A stretch of 5,112 nucleotides of DNA from Anaerolineales bacterium (GCA_029933275.1 JAOZOM010000132.1:1-5112); one strand, 5' to 3'; counted from the stretch's first letter, positions 1 to 5,034 are shown. The notes: generated by a model from the sequence alone, not told the origin. Made by a program: numbers and translations.

Positions 1-913
1 TATTCAAAATCTCCGCCGCACCTTGGGCGAGTGCTTCTTGCGCCAATCTCTCGCCAAGTTCCTGCGCGTTTTTGCCTTCTCCGCTCACTTTGATTATTCT
101 GCAACCATCTAAAGATGCTACCAAACCCGTCAAGCTGATGTCTGATGTCTCAAGTCTAAAGTCTGCATACGCCGCAACAGGCACAGCACATCCGCCACCC
201 AAACCTGCCAAAAAGGCGCGTTCGGCGGTGACGGCGTTTCTCGTGGGAAGATGCTCAATCGCAGAGAGCAAGCCAAGGGTCACGCCTGCATCGGCGCGGC
301 ATTGAATGGCAAGCGCGCCTTGTGCTGGGGCAGGAATCATTTGCTCGTAGCCGAGAATCTGCATCCGATCCCCTAAATCTTGATTAAAGTCCAATCGAAT
401 CAATCCTGCTGCGGCGAAAACGACCGCATCATATTGCCCTTCGAGCAATTTTCGGAGACGGGTATCCACATTGCCGCGAATATCGGCAATTTGCAAATCG
501 GGGCGTTGGGCGAGAAGTTGCGCTTTACGGCGGGGACTGCTCGTGCCGACCTTTGCGCCTTTAGGAAGAGTTTCGAGGGTGTAGCTCGCCTCCGAAACGA
601 GGGCATCACGGGCATCAGCGCGGGCGGGGATTGCGCCAAGCGTGAGACCAGTAGGATTTTCGGTGGGCAAATCTTTGAGGGAGTGAACGGCTATATCGAC
701 GCGCCCGCTGAGGAGGGCAGATTCGAGTTCTTGGGTAAAAAGCCCCTTGCCGCCAATCATAGGAAGGGGTTTATCGAGAATTTTGTCGCCTTGCGTAATG
801 AAAATTTCTTCAAAGCAGGTTAAATCGGAATGCACAGCTTCGAGGGCGCGCATGACGTGATTGGTCTGCCAGCGGGCAAGTTTGGAGGGGCGAGTTGCGA
901 ATTTTAATTTCAT
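1..913 (-). CDS. hemC: Hydroxymethylbilane synthase (porphobilinogen deaminase), 3' end cut by the window
   Basis: This cytosolic enzyme joins four porphobilinogen molecules into hydroxymethylbilane, the linear precursor of uroporphyrinogen III. The frame is open for 304 codons from the ATG at 911-913 to the window edge. It reads ...GAAEILN at the end, where the family normally finishes, so only a few residues should be missing. Visible hallmarks are TQGDK (40-44), GGKGLFTQELE (54-64), DIAVHSLKDLPT (73-84) with the catalytic Asp at 81, GTSSPRR (123-129), DIRGNVDTRL (144-153), AAAGL (167-171), PAPAQGALAIQ (194-204), and GGGC (239-242). Cys242 is the residue that carries the dipyrromethane cofactor and has the same number as in the E. 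coli protein. The gene lies 111 bp downstream of hemA on the same strand and is probably cotranscribed with it. The start is odd: only a run of nine A residues and no clear Shine-Dalgarno sequence lies upstream. Identification is secure; the exact C-terminus is not visible. Confidence 0.96.
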   Translation of the reverse strand, partial: MKLKFATRPSKLARWQTNHVMRALEAVHSDLTCFEEIFITQGDKILDKPLPMIGGKGLFTQELESALLSGRVDIAVHSLKDLPTENPTGLTLGAIPARADARDALVSEASYTLETLPKGAKVGTSSPRRKAQLLAQRPDLQIADIRGNVDTRLRKLLEGQYDAVVFAAAGLIRLDFNQDLGDRMQILGYEQMIPAPAQGALAIQCRADAGVTLGLLSAIEHLPTRNAVTAERAFLAGLGGGCAVPVAAYADFRLETSDISLTGLVASLDGCRIIKVSGEGKNAQELGERLAQEALAQGAAEILN

Positions 914-923
914 ATTTTTTTTT

Positions 924-1015
924 ACCACAATGACACGAAGAACAAAAAGTTTTTAAGGAGAGATCACAAAGTTTTTCGTTGTGATTTTAAAGAGAATCTT
1001 TATAAACTTTGTGGT
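924..1015. repeat. Intergenic repeat-like element between hemA and hemC with inverted ends
   Basis: The 111-bp hemA-hemC gap is AT-rich and highly structured. It is bounded by ACCACAA (924-930) and its inverse TTGTGGT (1009-1015). Inside, CACAAAGTTT (965-974) is a perfect 10-bp inverted match to AAACTTTGTG (1004-1013). TAAAGA/TCTTTA (988-993 and 997-1002) forms a small hairpin nested within it, and ATCACAA/TTGTGAT (963-969 and 979-985) is a competing 7-bp hairpin. The left part reads in 9-bp steps (ACCACAATG, ACACGAAGA, ACAAAAAGT), and the middle unit matches 8 of 9 bases of a unit in the repeat after aroH. No coding potential is apparent. It could be a small mobile or interspersed repeat, or an RNA processing or stability structure in the hemA-hemC transcript. 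It lacks the GC-rich stem and U-tract of an intrinsic terminator. Confidence 0.5.
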
Positions 1016-1024
1016 GCATATCAT

Positions 1025-2293
1025 TTACTCCGATAAATCAAATAAAGCCCGCGTCACGGTCGCATATTCGGGGGCGTGTCCGTTAGTGGCTTCGACCCGC
1101 AAACGGCGAATGGGGGCATCAATCAGCTTTTTGACGAGAGCCTGCGTCAGGATTTCGATGCGCTGATGGTCTTTTTCGTCCAAATGCGAGAGACGGCGCA
1201 AGGTTTTTTGCAGTTCCGCTTGGCGGATTTCGTCCGCTTGTTTGCGAAGGGTGGCTATTAGCGGGAGCATCTCTAGCGAAGCGAGAAAATCGGCAAAGCT
1301 AGCTTCTTCTTCCGCCAAAATTTGCTCGACGCGCGGCACTTCCGCGGCGCGTTGCGCCAGAGAATCTTCAAGCTGAGCATTCAAACCATCCATATCGTAA
1401 AGGTTGATATTTTCGATATCGCCGACTTCGGCAGAAATATCGCGCGGCACGGCAATATCGATCATCACCAGCGGACGCTCGGCGCGTTTCTCCATCGCCT
1501 CGGCGACCATTGGCGCGTGGACGATGATATGCGGCGCCCCAGTCGAAGCGATTAAGATATCGGCGCGCTCGAGGGCGGATTCGAGATGCTCAAAAGTGGA
1601 GGCTTCTGCCCCCCAGCGGATTCCGAGCGCAAGCGCGCGTTTTAGCGTCCGATTAACGACAAGGACGCGCGCTGCCCCGCGCTTGCGGAGGGATTCCACG
1701 GCGAGTTCTGCCATTTCACCTGCTCCCAGAATCACGATTTGAGCATTTTCTAAGTCGGATACTTCGCGCGCGGCGAGAGACGCAGCTAAAGAGGAAACCG
1801 AAGCCGGGTTACGGCTAATCCGCGTCTCGGTGCGAGCACGTTTTCCGGCATGAATCGCCGTTTGGAAGAGACGCGACAAAATCGAGCCGACCGCACCTTG
1901 TCCGCGCGCCAGCTCAAGAGCGTGCGTCACTTGACCAAGAATCTGCGGTTCGCCAAGTACCAAAGAATCGAGACCGGCACTCACGTTCAATAAATGAGCG
2001 ACCGCGTCCATATCTGCATAAATATAGCGATGGGCAATAAGCTCATCTCGCGAAATCGCTTGCGAATCGATCAAAAAATCTTCCAACTCTTTCGCATTTT
2101 CGCGTTTTGAGATCGCATAAAGCTCCACGCGATTGCAAGTAGAGATGATGACCATCTCGCTGATGCTCGTTTCTTTATGGGGATGCCCTAAACGCGCTAA
2201 AGCAGCGCGAGTTTTCTCATCGTTGAAGGCAAATTTTTCGCGCAAATGAAGACTGGCGGTATTATGGTTAATTCCTAAGCAATAAATGTGCAT
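1025..2293 (-). CDS. hemA: Glutamyl-tRNA reductase
   Basis: This NADPH-dependent enzyme reduces the glutamate on Glu-tRNA(Glu) to glutamate-1-semialdehyde, the first committed and usually rate-limiting step of the C5 route to tetrapyrroles. The 422-aa product has the family's usual length. The N-terminal catalytic domain shows GINHNTASLHLREK (7-20) and STCNRVELYA (51-60) with the nucleophilic Cys53, followed by SAGLDSLVLGEPQILGQV (105-122). The NADPH-binding domain shows ILGAGEMAELAVESL (188-202), VVNRT (212-216), ASTGAPHIIV (249-258) and MIDIAVPRDI (277-286). The C-terminal helical dimerisation region runs from about 325 to 400 (LPLIATLRKQADEIRQAEL, LVKKLIDAPIRRLR). The ATG at 2291-2293 is preferred over an in-frame ATG 16 codons upstream because the protein then begins MHIYCLGINH, as is usual, and a good ribosome binding site sits just before it. 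It is the first gene of a unit with hemC and is divergent from the aminotransferase gene. Confidence 0.97.
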   Translation of the reverse strand: MHIYCLGINHNTASLHLREKFAFNDEKTRAALARLGHPHKETSISEMVIISTCNRVELYAISKRENAKELEDFLIDSQAISRDELIAHRYIYADMDAVAHLLNVSAGLDSLVLGEPQILGQVTHALELARGQGAVGSILSRLFQTAIHAGKRARTETRISRNPASVSSLAASLAAREVSDLENAQIVILGAGEMAELAVESLRKRGAARVLVVNRTLKRALALGIRWGAEASTFEHLESALERADILIASTGAPHIIVHAPMVAEAMEKRAERPLVMIDIAVPRDISAEVGDIENINLYDMDGLNAQLEDSLAQRAAEVPRVEQILAEEEASFADFLASLEMLPLIATLRKQADEIRQAELQKTLRRLSHLDEKDHQRIEILTQALVKKLIDAPIRRLRVEATNGHAPEYATVTRALFDLSE

Positions 2294-2298
2294 AGTAT

Positions 2299-2304
2299 TC
2301 CTTT
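2299..2304 (-). promoter_or_regulatory. Ribosome binding site of hemA
   Basis: On the minus strand AAAGGA lies five bases before the ATG at 2293. This supports that start rather than the upstream in-frame ATG at 2341, which would add 16 residues with no family resemblance. Confidence 0.7.
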
Positions 2305-2314
2305 GAAGATGCCA

Positions 2315-2341
2315 ACTATATCTTAGAAAAACCAGCACCAA
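2315..2341 (-). promoter_or_regulatory. Candidate hemA promoter
   Basis: Read on the minus strand, TTGGTG (complement of 2336-2341) is followed after 15 bp by TATAGT (complement of 2315-2320), which matches five of six bases of the -10 consensus. Transcription would start about 15 nt before the hemA ribosome binding site region. The -35 match is poor and the spacer short, so the -10 box is the main support. Confidence 0.35.
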
Positions 2342-2354
2342 CTGTAGGTTTAGG

Positions 2355-2388
2355 TAGATTTTCTCTAAGAAAATGATAAGAAAATCTA
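2355..2388. promoter_or_regulatory. Candidate operator in the hemA / aminotransferase divergent region
   Basis: TAGATTTTCT (2355-2364) and AGAAAATCTA (2379-2388) form a perfect 10-bp inverted repeat with a 14-bp spacer. The spacer holds a further copy of the word: TAAGAAAAT occurs at 2366-2374 and again at 2377-2385, an 11-bp period of about one helical turn. Three AGAAAAT-type half-sites, one inverted and two direct, therefore sit between two divergent genes, upstream of both candidate -10 boxes. A regulator binding site is a reasonable reading. AT-richness makes chance repetition more likely, and no known regulator motif is recognised. Confidence 0.4.
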
Positions 2389-2396
2389 AAAAACTA

Positions 2397-2405
2397 TGGT
2401 ATCTT
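2397..2405 (+). promoter_or_regulatory. Candidate extended -10 element for the aminotransferase-pheA operon
   Basis: TGGTATCTT has the form TGn followed by a TATxxT-like hexamer (TATCTT, 2400-2405). No good -35 box is seen. Initiation 7-9 bp downstream would fall at or beside the ATG at 2414, giving a leaderless or nearly leaderless mRNA. This would explain why no Shine-Dalgarno sequence precedes either candidate start. Confidence 0.3.
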
Positions 2406-2413
2406 CTTCAGTT

Positions 2414-3595
2414 ATGAAACTAAACCCTCAACTCGATAAAATCCGTCAATCGTCCACTGTGGCGATGGCGGATCGTGTTCTCGCGCTCAAAGCGAGCGGA
2501 CGCAAAATCATCCCTCTTCACGTTGGCGACCCAGATTTTGACACACATTCGGCTATTTTGGATGTAGCAGTTAAGGCGATGCAAGATGGTTTCACCCATT
2601 ACGCCTCCAGCCGCGGCGACCTTGAATTTAGGCTTGCTGCCGCGTCCAAGCTGATGCGTGAAAACAACATTTCCTACGACCCCGCAACAGAGATTCTCGC
2701 AACGCATGGCGGAGTTCACGCGTATTACCTTGCCATGCAATCCGTCTTAAGCCCCGGAGACGAAGTCCTCATTCCCGACCCCAGTTGGGCGACACATGCG
2801 AATATGGTCACGTTGTTGCGCGGGGTTGTGATTCGCGTTCCAGCTCCGGCGGAGAATGGGTTTATCCCGCAAATAGATGCTTGGGAAGCAGCACGCACGC
2901 CCAAAACACGCGCGCTCGTGATTAATTATCCCGCTAACCCGACGGGCGTTTATCCTACACAAGAATATCTTCAAAAACTGCAAAAATTCGCCGCTGAACA
3001 TGATCTGTGGATTGTGAGCGATGAGGTGTACGAAAATCTTTTTTATGGCGAAAAGCCGATTTCTGCGGGGGCGTTTGACGGGGCAAAAGAGCGGACGATT
3101 TTGGTAAACAGTCTCTCGAAAAGCTACGCGATGACGGGGTGGCGAGTTGGTTATTTGGCAGCACCGAAACGTGTGATTGATAATGCGTTGAAAGCGGGGC
3201 AAAACTCGATTACCTGCGTAACACCTTTCATCCAAAAAGCGGCTGCCTTTGCGCTGAGCGATGCAGATATGCAAATTGCTCAAGACAATATGCGTGCCGC
3301 GTATGCCCGCAGACGCGCACTAGTTCTGCGTGTTGCGGATGAATACCCTGAAAGCCCGCTGGTCATCACGCCACCACAAGGGGCGTTTTACTTTTTCCTT
3401 GATTTTCGCTTTCTAGAGAGATCATCGCTTGAGATTTGTGAAAAAATTCTTGAAGATGTTGGGGTCGCTCTTGTCCCTGGATCCGCTTTCGGAAAAGAGG
3501 GCGAAGGATTTGTGAGAATGACTATCGCCGCATCTGACGCAGATGTAGAAGCGGGGATTAGGGCTATTTTTGAATGGATTGGAGGCTTGAGATGA
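2414..3595 (+). CDS. Class I/II PLP-dependent aminotransferase, probably acting on aromatic (or aspartate/prephenate-type) substrates
   Basis: A fold-type I aminotransferase of 393 aa, full length for the aspartate aminotransferase superfamily. Numbering from the ATG at 2414, visible features are PLHVGDPDFDTH (34-45), HYASSRGDLEFR (62-73), the cofactor-ring stacking region GGVHAYYLA (99-107), NYPANPTG (171-178) with the PLP-contacting Asn175, SDEVY (202-206) with Asp203 pairing to the pyridine nitrogen, SLSKSYAMTGWRVGY (233-247) with Schiff-base Lys236 and phosphate-binding Arg244, and FVRMT (366-370) with Arg368 for the substrate alpha-carboxylate. An in-frame ATG at 2396 would add six residues (MVSSSV); neither start has a Shine-Dalgarno sequence. 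The stop overlaps the pheA start as ATGA, implying translational coupling. Context suggests it transaminates phenylpyruvate to Phe, or prephenate to arogenate. Substrate choice cannot be settled from sequence alone, so no symbol is given. Confidence 0.93.
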   Translation: MKLNPQLDKIRQSSTVAMADRVLALKASGRKIIPLHVGDPDFDTHSAILDVAVKAMQDGFTHYASSRGDLEFRLAAASKLMRENNISYDPATEILATHGGVHAYYLAMQSVLSPGDEVLIPDPSWATHANMVTLLRGVVIRVPAPAENGFIPQIDAWEAARTPKTRALVINYPANPTGVYPTQEYLQKLQKFAAEHDLWIVSDEVYENLFYGEKPISAGAFDGAKERTILVNSLSKSYAMTGWRVGYLAAPKRVIDNALKAGQNSITCVTPFIQKAAAFALSDADMQIAQDNMRAAYARRRALVLRVADEYPESPLVITPPQGAFYFFLDFRFLERSSLEICEKILEDVGVALVPGSAFGKEGEGFVRMTIAASDADVEAGIRAIFEWIGGLR

Positions 3596-4425
3596 AAGTC
3601 GCATTTCAAGGGGAAGCGGGCGCATATAGCGAAGAAGCAGGCTACGGCTATTTCGATGCTGTCGAGATGGTGCCAAAAGAAAGCTTCAACGCTGTTTTTT
3701 CAGCTGTCGCTTCAGGCGCGTGTACTGCAGGATTAATCCCGATCGAAAACTCCCTCGCGGGCAGTATTCACCATAACTACGATTTACTTCTGCGCCACAA
3801 ACTCCATATTGTCGGTGAGTATTATCTGCGCGTACGGCATTGCCTGATTTCTTTCCCCGACACCAAAATAAATGAAATCACGCAAGTGATCAGCCATCCC
3901 CAAGCCTTAGGGCAATGCGATGGATATTTACGAAACTTGGGCGTGAAAACAAATCCCGTTTATGACACAGCCGGAAGCGTAAAAATGCTCAAAGATAGTG
4001 GCGAGCGAAATACCGCCGCCATCGCATCCAAACGCGCCGCCGAAATTTACGGAATGCAAATTTTAGAAGCGGGAATCGAAGATAATCCTGAAAACTACAC
4101 CCGTTTTATTGAAATTGCCCCAAAAATCATTGCCCCAGAAGGCGATGTGAAAACTTCGATCGTTGTTTCGTTAAAAAACATCCCCGGTGCGCTCTTCAAA
4201 GCCTTAAGCGTTTTTGCTTTAAGAGATATTGATTTAACGAAAATCGAATCCCGTCCACAGGCAGGAAAACCCTGGGAATACCTCTTCTACATAGATTTTC
4301 TCGGCGTGGTTAACGAAGAAACCGTACGACGCGCATTAAATCATTTAGATGAATACGCTATTATGTTAAGAGTACTTGGCTCTTATTCTCGATTTCCTCT
4401 TGACACATTCTCCTCGCGGGCATAG
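3592..4425 (+). CDS. pheA: Prephenate dehydratase (monofunctional, with C-terminal ACT domain)
   Basis: Converts prephenate to phenylpyruvate, the committed step to phenylalanine. The 277-aa product has the length of stand-alone bacterial prephenate dehydratases and lacks the fused chorismate mutase domain of the E. coli enzyme. The catalytic domain begins MKVAFQGEAGAYSEEA, followed by GLIPIENSLAGSIHHNYDLL (47-66), ISHPQALGQC (100-109), TAAIAS (141-146) and the active-site Thr-Arg-Phe motif at 170-172 (NYTRFIEI). The ACT domain starts near 188 and keeps the Phe-binding motifs GALFKAL (199-205) and ESRP (219-222), so feedback inhibition by Phe is expected. The ATG at 3592 is chosen over an in-frame ATG six codons upstream because the protein then begins as the family does and overlaps the aminotransferase stop as ATGA. 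Its TAG stop lies inside the -10 box of the next promoter. If the aminotransferase makes arogenate, the enzyme could serve as an arogenate dehydratase. Confidence 0.96.
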   Translation: MKVAFQGEAGAYSEEAGYGYFDAVEMVPKESFNAVFSAVASGACTAGLIPIENSLAGSIHHNYDLLLRHKLHIVGEYYLRVRHCLISFPDTKINEITQVISHPQALGQCDGYLRNLGVKTNPVYDTAGSVKMLKDSGERNTAAIASKRAAEIYGMQILEAGIEDNPENYTRFIEIAPKIIAPEGDVKTSIVVSLKNIPGALFKALSVFALRDIDLTKIESRPQAGKPWEYLFYIDFLGVVNEETVRRALNHLDEYAIMLRVLGSYSRFPLDTFSSRA

Positions 4426-4428
4426 AAT
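4400..4428 (+). promoter_or_regulatory. Strong sigma70-type promoter for the leader/aroH transcript
   Basis: A perfect -35 box TTGACA (4400-4405) and a five-of-six -10 box TAGAAT (4423-4428) are separated by exactly 17 bp. The promoter lies in the last codons of pheA, and the pheA stop TAG (4423-4425) is the first half of the -10 box. Initiation is expected near 4435-4437, only two to four bases before the leader ATG at 4439. Confidence 0.8.
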
Positions 4429-4438
4429 ACCGCCCAAC

Positions 4439-4522
4439 ATGAGCCAAACACCTAACTTCTACTTTTTTAGCTTCTATTTTTACGGTCTCCGAACTCGGTC
4501 GCCGTTGGTTGCGCTTAAGTAG
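4439..4522 (+). CDS. Phe/Tyr-rich attenuator leader peptide upstream of aroH
   Basis: A 27-codon frame, ATG to TAG, begins MSQTPN, continues with FYFFSFYFY at residues 7-15, and ends GLRTRSPLVALK. Five Phe and three Tyr codons within nine codons (4457-4483) are the signature of a leader peptide whose translation measures aromatic aminoacyl-tRNA supply, as in E. coli pheL and pheM. It has a strong promoter immediately upstream, an intrinsic terminator 34 nt after its stop, and the aromatic biosynthesis gene aroH beyond. There is no Shine-Dalgarno sequence (CGCCCAAC precedes the ATG). The predicted transcript starts just a few bases upstream, so translation is probably leaderless or nearly so. 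The 12-residue tail after the control codons covers the RNA segment that chooses between antiterminator and terminator, which explains its length. The peptide itself probably has no function. Confidence 0.85.
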   Translation: MSQTPNFYFFSFYFYGLRTRSPLVALK

Positions 4523-4591
4523 TAGGTAAAAGAAAAATTTAGTCCTGCACATCTTGAAAGAGCGAGCCAAACGGCTCGCTCTTTTTATTTT
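4441..4591 (+). promoter_or_regulatory. Ribosome-mediated transcription attenuator controlling aroH
   Basis: Pairings were found by hand. Segment 1 is GAGCCAAAC at 4441-4449; segment 3 contains the identical word at 4564-4572. Segment 2, GTTGGTTGCGCTT (4504-4516), can pair with segment 1 (4504-4510 with 4442-4449, seven pairs and one bulged A). It can instead pair with segment 3 (4504-4516 with 4559-4572, about twelve pairs and three single-base bulges). Segment 3 pairs with segment 4 (4573-4584) as the terminator. A ribosome stalled at the Phe/Tyr codons (4457-4483) would leave segment 2 free to form 2:3 and let transcription reach aroH. A ribosome that reaches the stop at 4520-4522 would mask segment 2, and the terminator would form. 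With no translation, 1:2 would also favour the terminator. Geometry and codon content agree with classical attenuation; the folds have no energy calculation behind them. Confidence 0.8.
4557..4591 (+). terminator. Intrinsic terminator (attenuator hairpin, also downstream of pheA)
   Basis: A perfect 12-bp stem, AAAGAGCGAGCC (4557-4568) with GGCTCGCTCTTT (4573-4584), closes an AAAC loop and is followed by TTTTT-A-TTTT overlapping and after the stem (4582-4591). It can end both the short leader RNA (about 155 nt from the promoter near 4400) and readthrough from the aminotransferase-pheA operon. Its 5' arm takes part in the proposed antiterminator. Confidence 0.93.
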
Positions 4592-4613
4592 CCATGCCTC
4601 ACTCAGCAACACC

Positions 4614-4648
4614 ATCCCCCCGCTTCTGGGGGGATTATAGGGGGGGGG
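4614..4648 (+). repeat. C6/G6 hairpin followed by a nine-G run, upstream of the aroH ribosome binding site
   Basis: ATCCCCCC (4614-4621) and GGGGGGAT (4628-4635) form a perfect 8-bp stem around GCTTCT. TATA and a run of nine G (4640-4648) follow, and the G run could pair with the C run instead of the first G block. The layout resembles the poly-C/poly-G interspersed repeats (CCCCC...GGGGG-ATTA-GGGGG type) found between genes of many environmental bacteria; that comparison is from memory. It has no U-tract, so it is not a terminator. It lies only 6 nt from the aroH ribosome binding site and could affect its translation. Confidence 0.55.
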
Positions 4649-4654
4649 CAAAAA

Positions 4655-4660
4655 AAGGAG
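4655..4660 (+). promoter_or_regulatory. Ribosome binding site of aroH
   Basis: AAGGAG, five bases before the ATG at 4666, is the strongest Shine-Dalgarno sequence in the window. It fixes the aroH start there and excludes an in-frame ATG at 4594, which would translate through the C6/G6 hairpin. Confidence 0.85.
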
Positions 4661-4665
4661 CTTTT

Positions 4666-5034
4666 ATGCAAACACGCGGCATTCGTGGCGCAATCACTAT
4701 CAGCGCAGACACCAAAGAAAACGTTCTTTCAGCAACCCATGAATTATTGGATGCAATCCTGGTTGCCAACCCCAACCTGAGAGGCAACGACATCGCTAGT
4801 GCCTTCTTCACCACCACCGAAGACGTCACATCCGCGTACCCTGCACTTGCTGCCCGTCAAATCGGCTGGGATGCGGTCCCCATGCTCTGTGCTAGAGAAA
4901 TTCCTGTCCCAGAGAGTTTAGCAATGTGCATCCGTGTTCTCATCCACTGGAACACCGGCCTTTCACAAAAAGAAATCAAACATATTTATTTACGCGACGC
5001 AAAAATTTTGCGCCCCGATTTAGCTAATAATTAA
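4666..5034 (+). CDS. aroH: Chorismate mutase, monofunctional AroH class
   Basis: Catalyses the pericyclic rearrangement of chorismate to prephenate, the branch point to Phe and Tyr. The 122-aa product matches the trimeric, alpha/beta AroH family (Bacillus subtilis type), not the all-helical AroQ family. Active-site residues occupy the same positions as in the B. subtilis enzyme: Arg7 (RGIRGA), Cys75 and Glu78 (VPMLCAREI), Arg90 (CIRVLIH) and Tyr108 (KHIYLRDA). FFTTTEDVTSAYPA (47-60) and the C-terminal LRPDL (115-119) are also typical. The start at 4666 follows a strong AAGGAG site. The gene lies 75 nt beyond the attenuator terminator, so its expression from the promoter near 4400 should depend on readthrough and hence on Phe/Tyr-tRNA charging. 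Prephenate from this enzyme is the substrate of the PheA encoded just upstream. No terminator is seen after the stop, so more genes may follow beyond the window. Confidence 0.97.
   Translation: MQTRGIRGAITISADTKENVLSATHELLDAILVANPNLRGNDIASAFFTTTEDVTSAYPALAARQIGWDAVPMLCAREIPVPESLAMCIRVLIHWNTGLSQKEIKHIYLRDAKILRPDLANN

Noticed and set aside
380..823. A 147-codon open frame on the plus strand
   Set aside because: It lies wholly antisense to hemC, whose minus-strand product shows every family motif; the plus-strand translation has no recognisable features.
2294..2341. Upstream extension of hemA to the ATG at 2341
   Set aside because: It adds 16 residues not seen in the family and runs across the probable -10 box and ribosome binding site; the ATG at 2293 has AAAGGA at correct spacing.
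2747..3283. A 178-codon open frame on the minus strand
   Set aside because: It is antisense to the aminotransferase, which has intact catalytic motifs across the same span; the antisense product is Arg/Cys-rich with no domain.
3574..3591. Upstream extension of pheA by six codons
   Set aside because: The family N-terminus begins at MKVAFQGEAGAYSEEA, and the ATGA overlap at 3592 is a typical coupled start.
4450..4527. An alternative leader pairing of ACCTA and CTACTT (4450-4464) with AAGTAGTAGGT (4517-4527)
   Set aside because: Eleven pairs are possible around a 4-nt bulge, but it would cross the 1:2 pairing chosen here and does not by itself release or block the terminator arm. It could be a minor alternative fold.
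4430..4591. A T-box riboswitch or a stand-alone small RNA such as 6S RNA
   Set aside because: No T-box consensus (AGGGTGG...ACCGCG type) or specifier stem is seen, and the aromatic-rich reading frame with alternative pairings explains the region better. A free ~155-nt leader RNA as by-product is still expected.
4594..4665. aroH start at the in-frame ATG at 4594
   Set aside because: The extra 24 residues would be encoded by the C6/G6 hairpin and G run; the ATG at 4666 has a strong AAGGAG and aligns active-site numbering with B. subtilis AroH.
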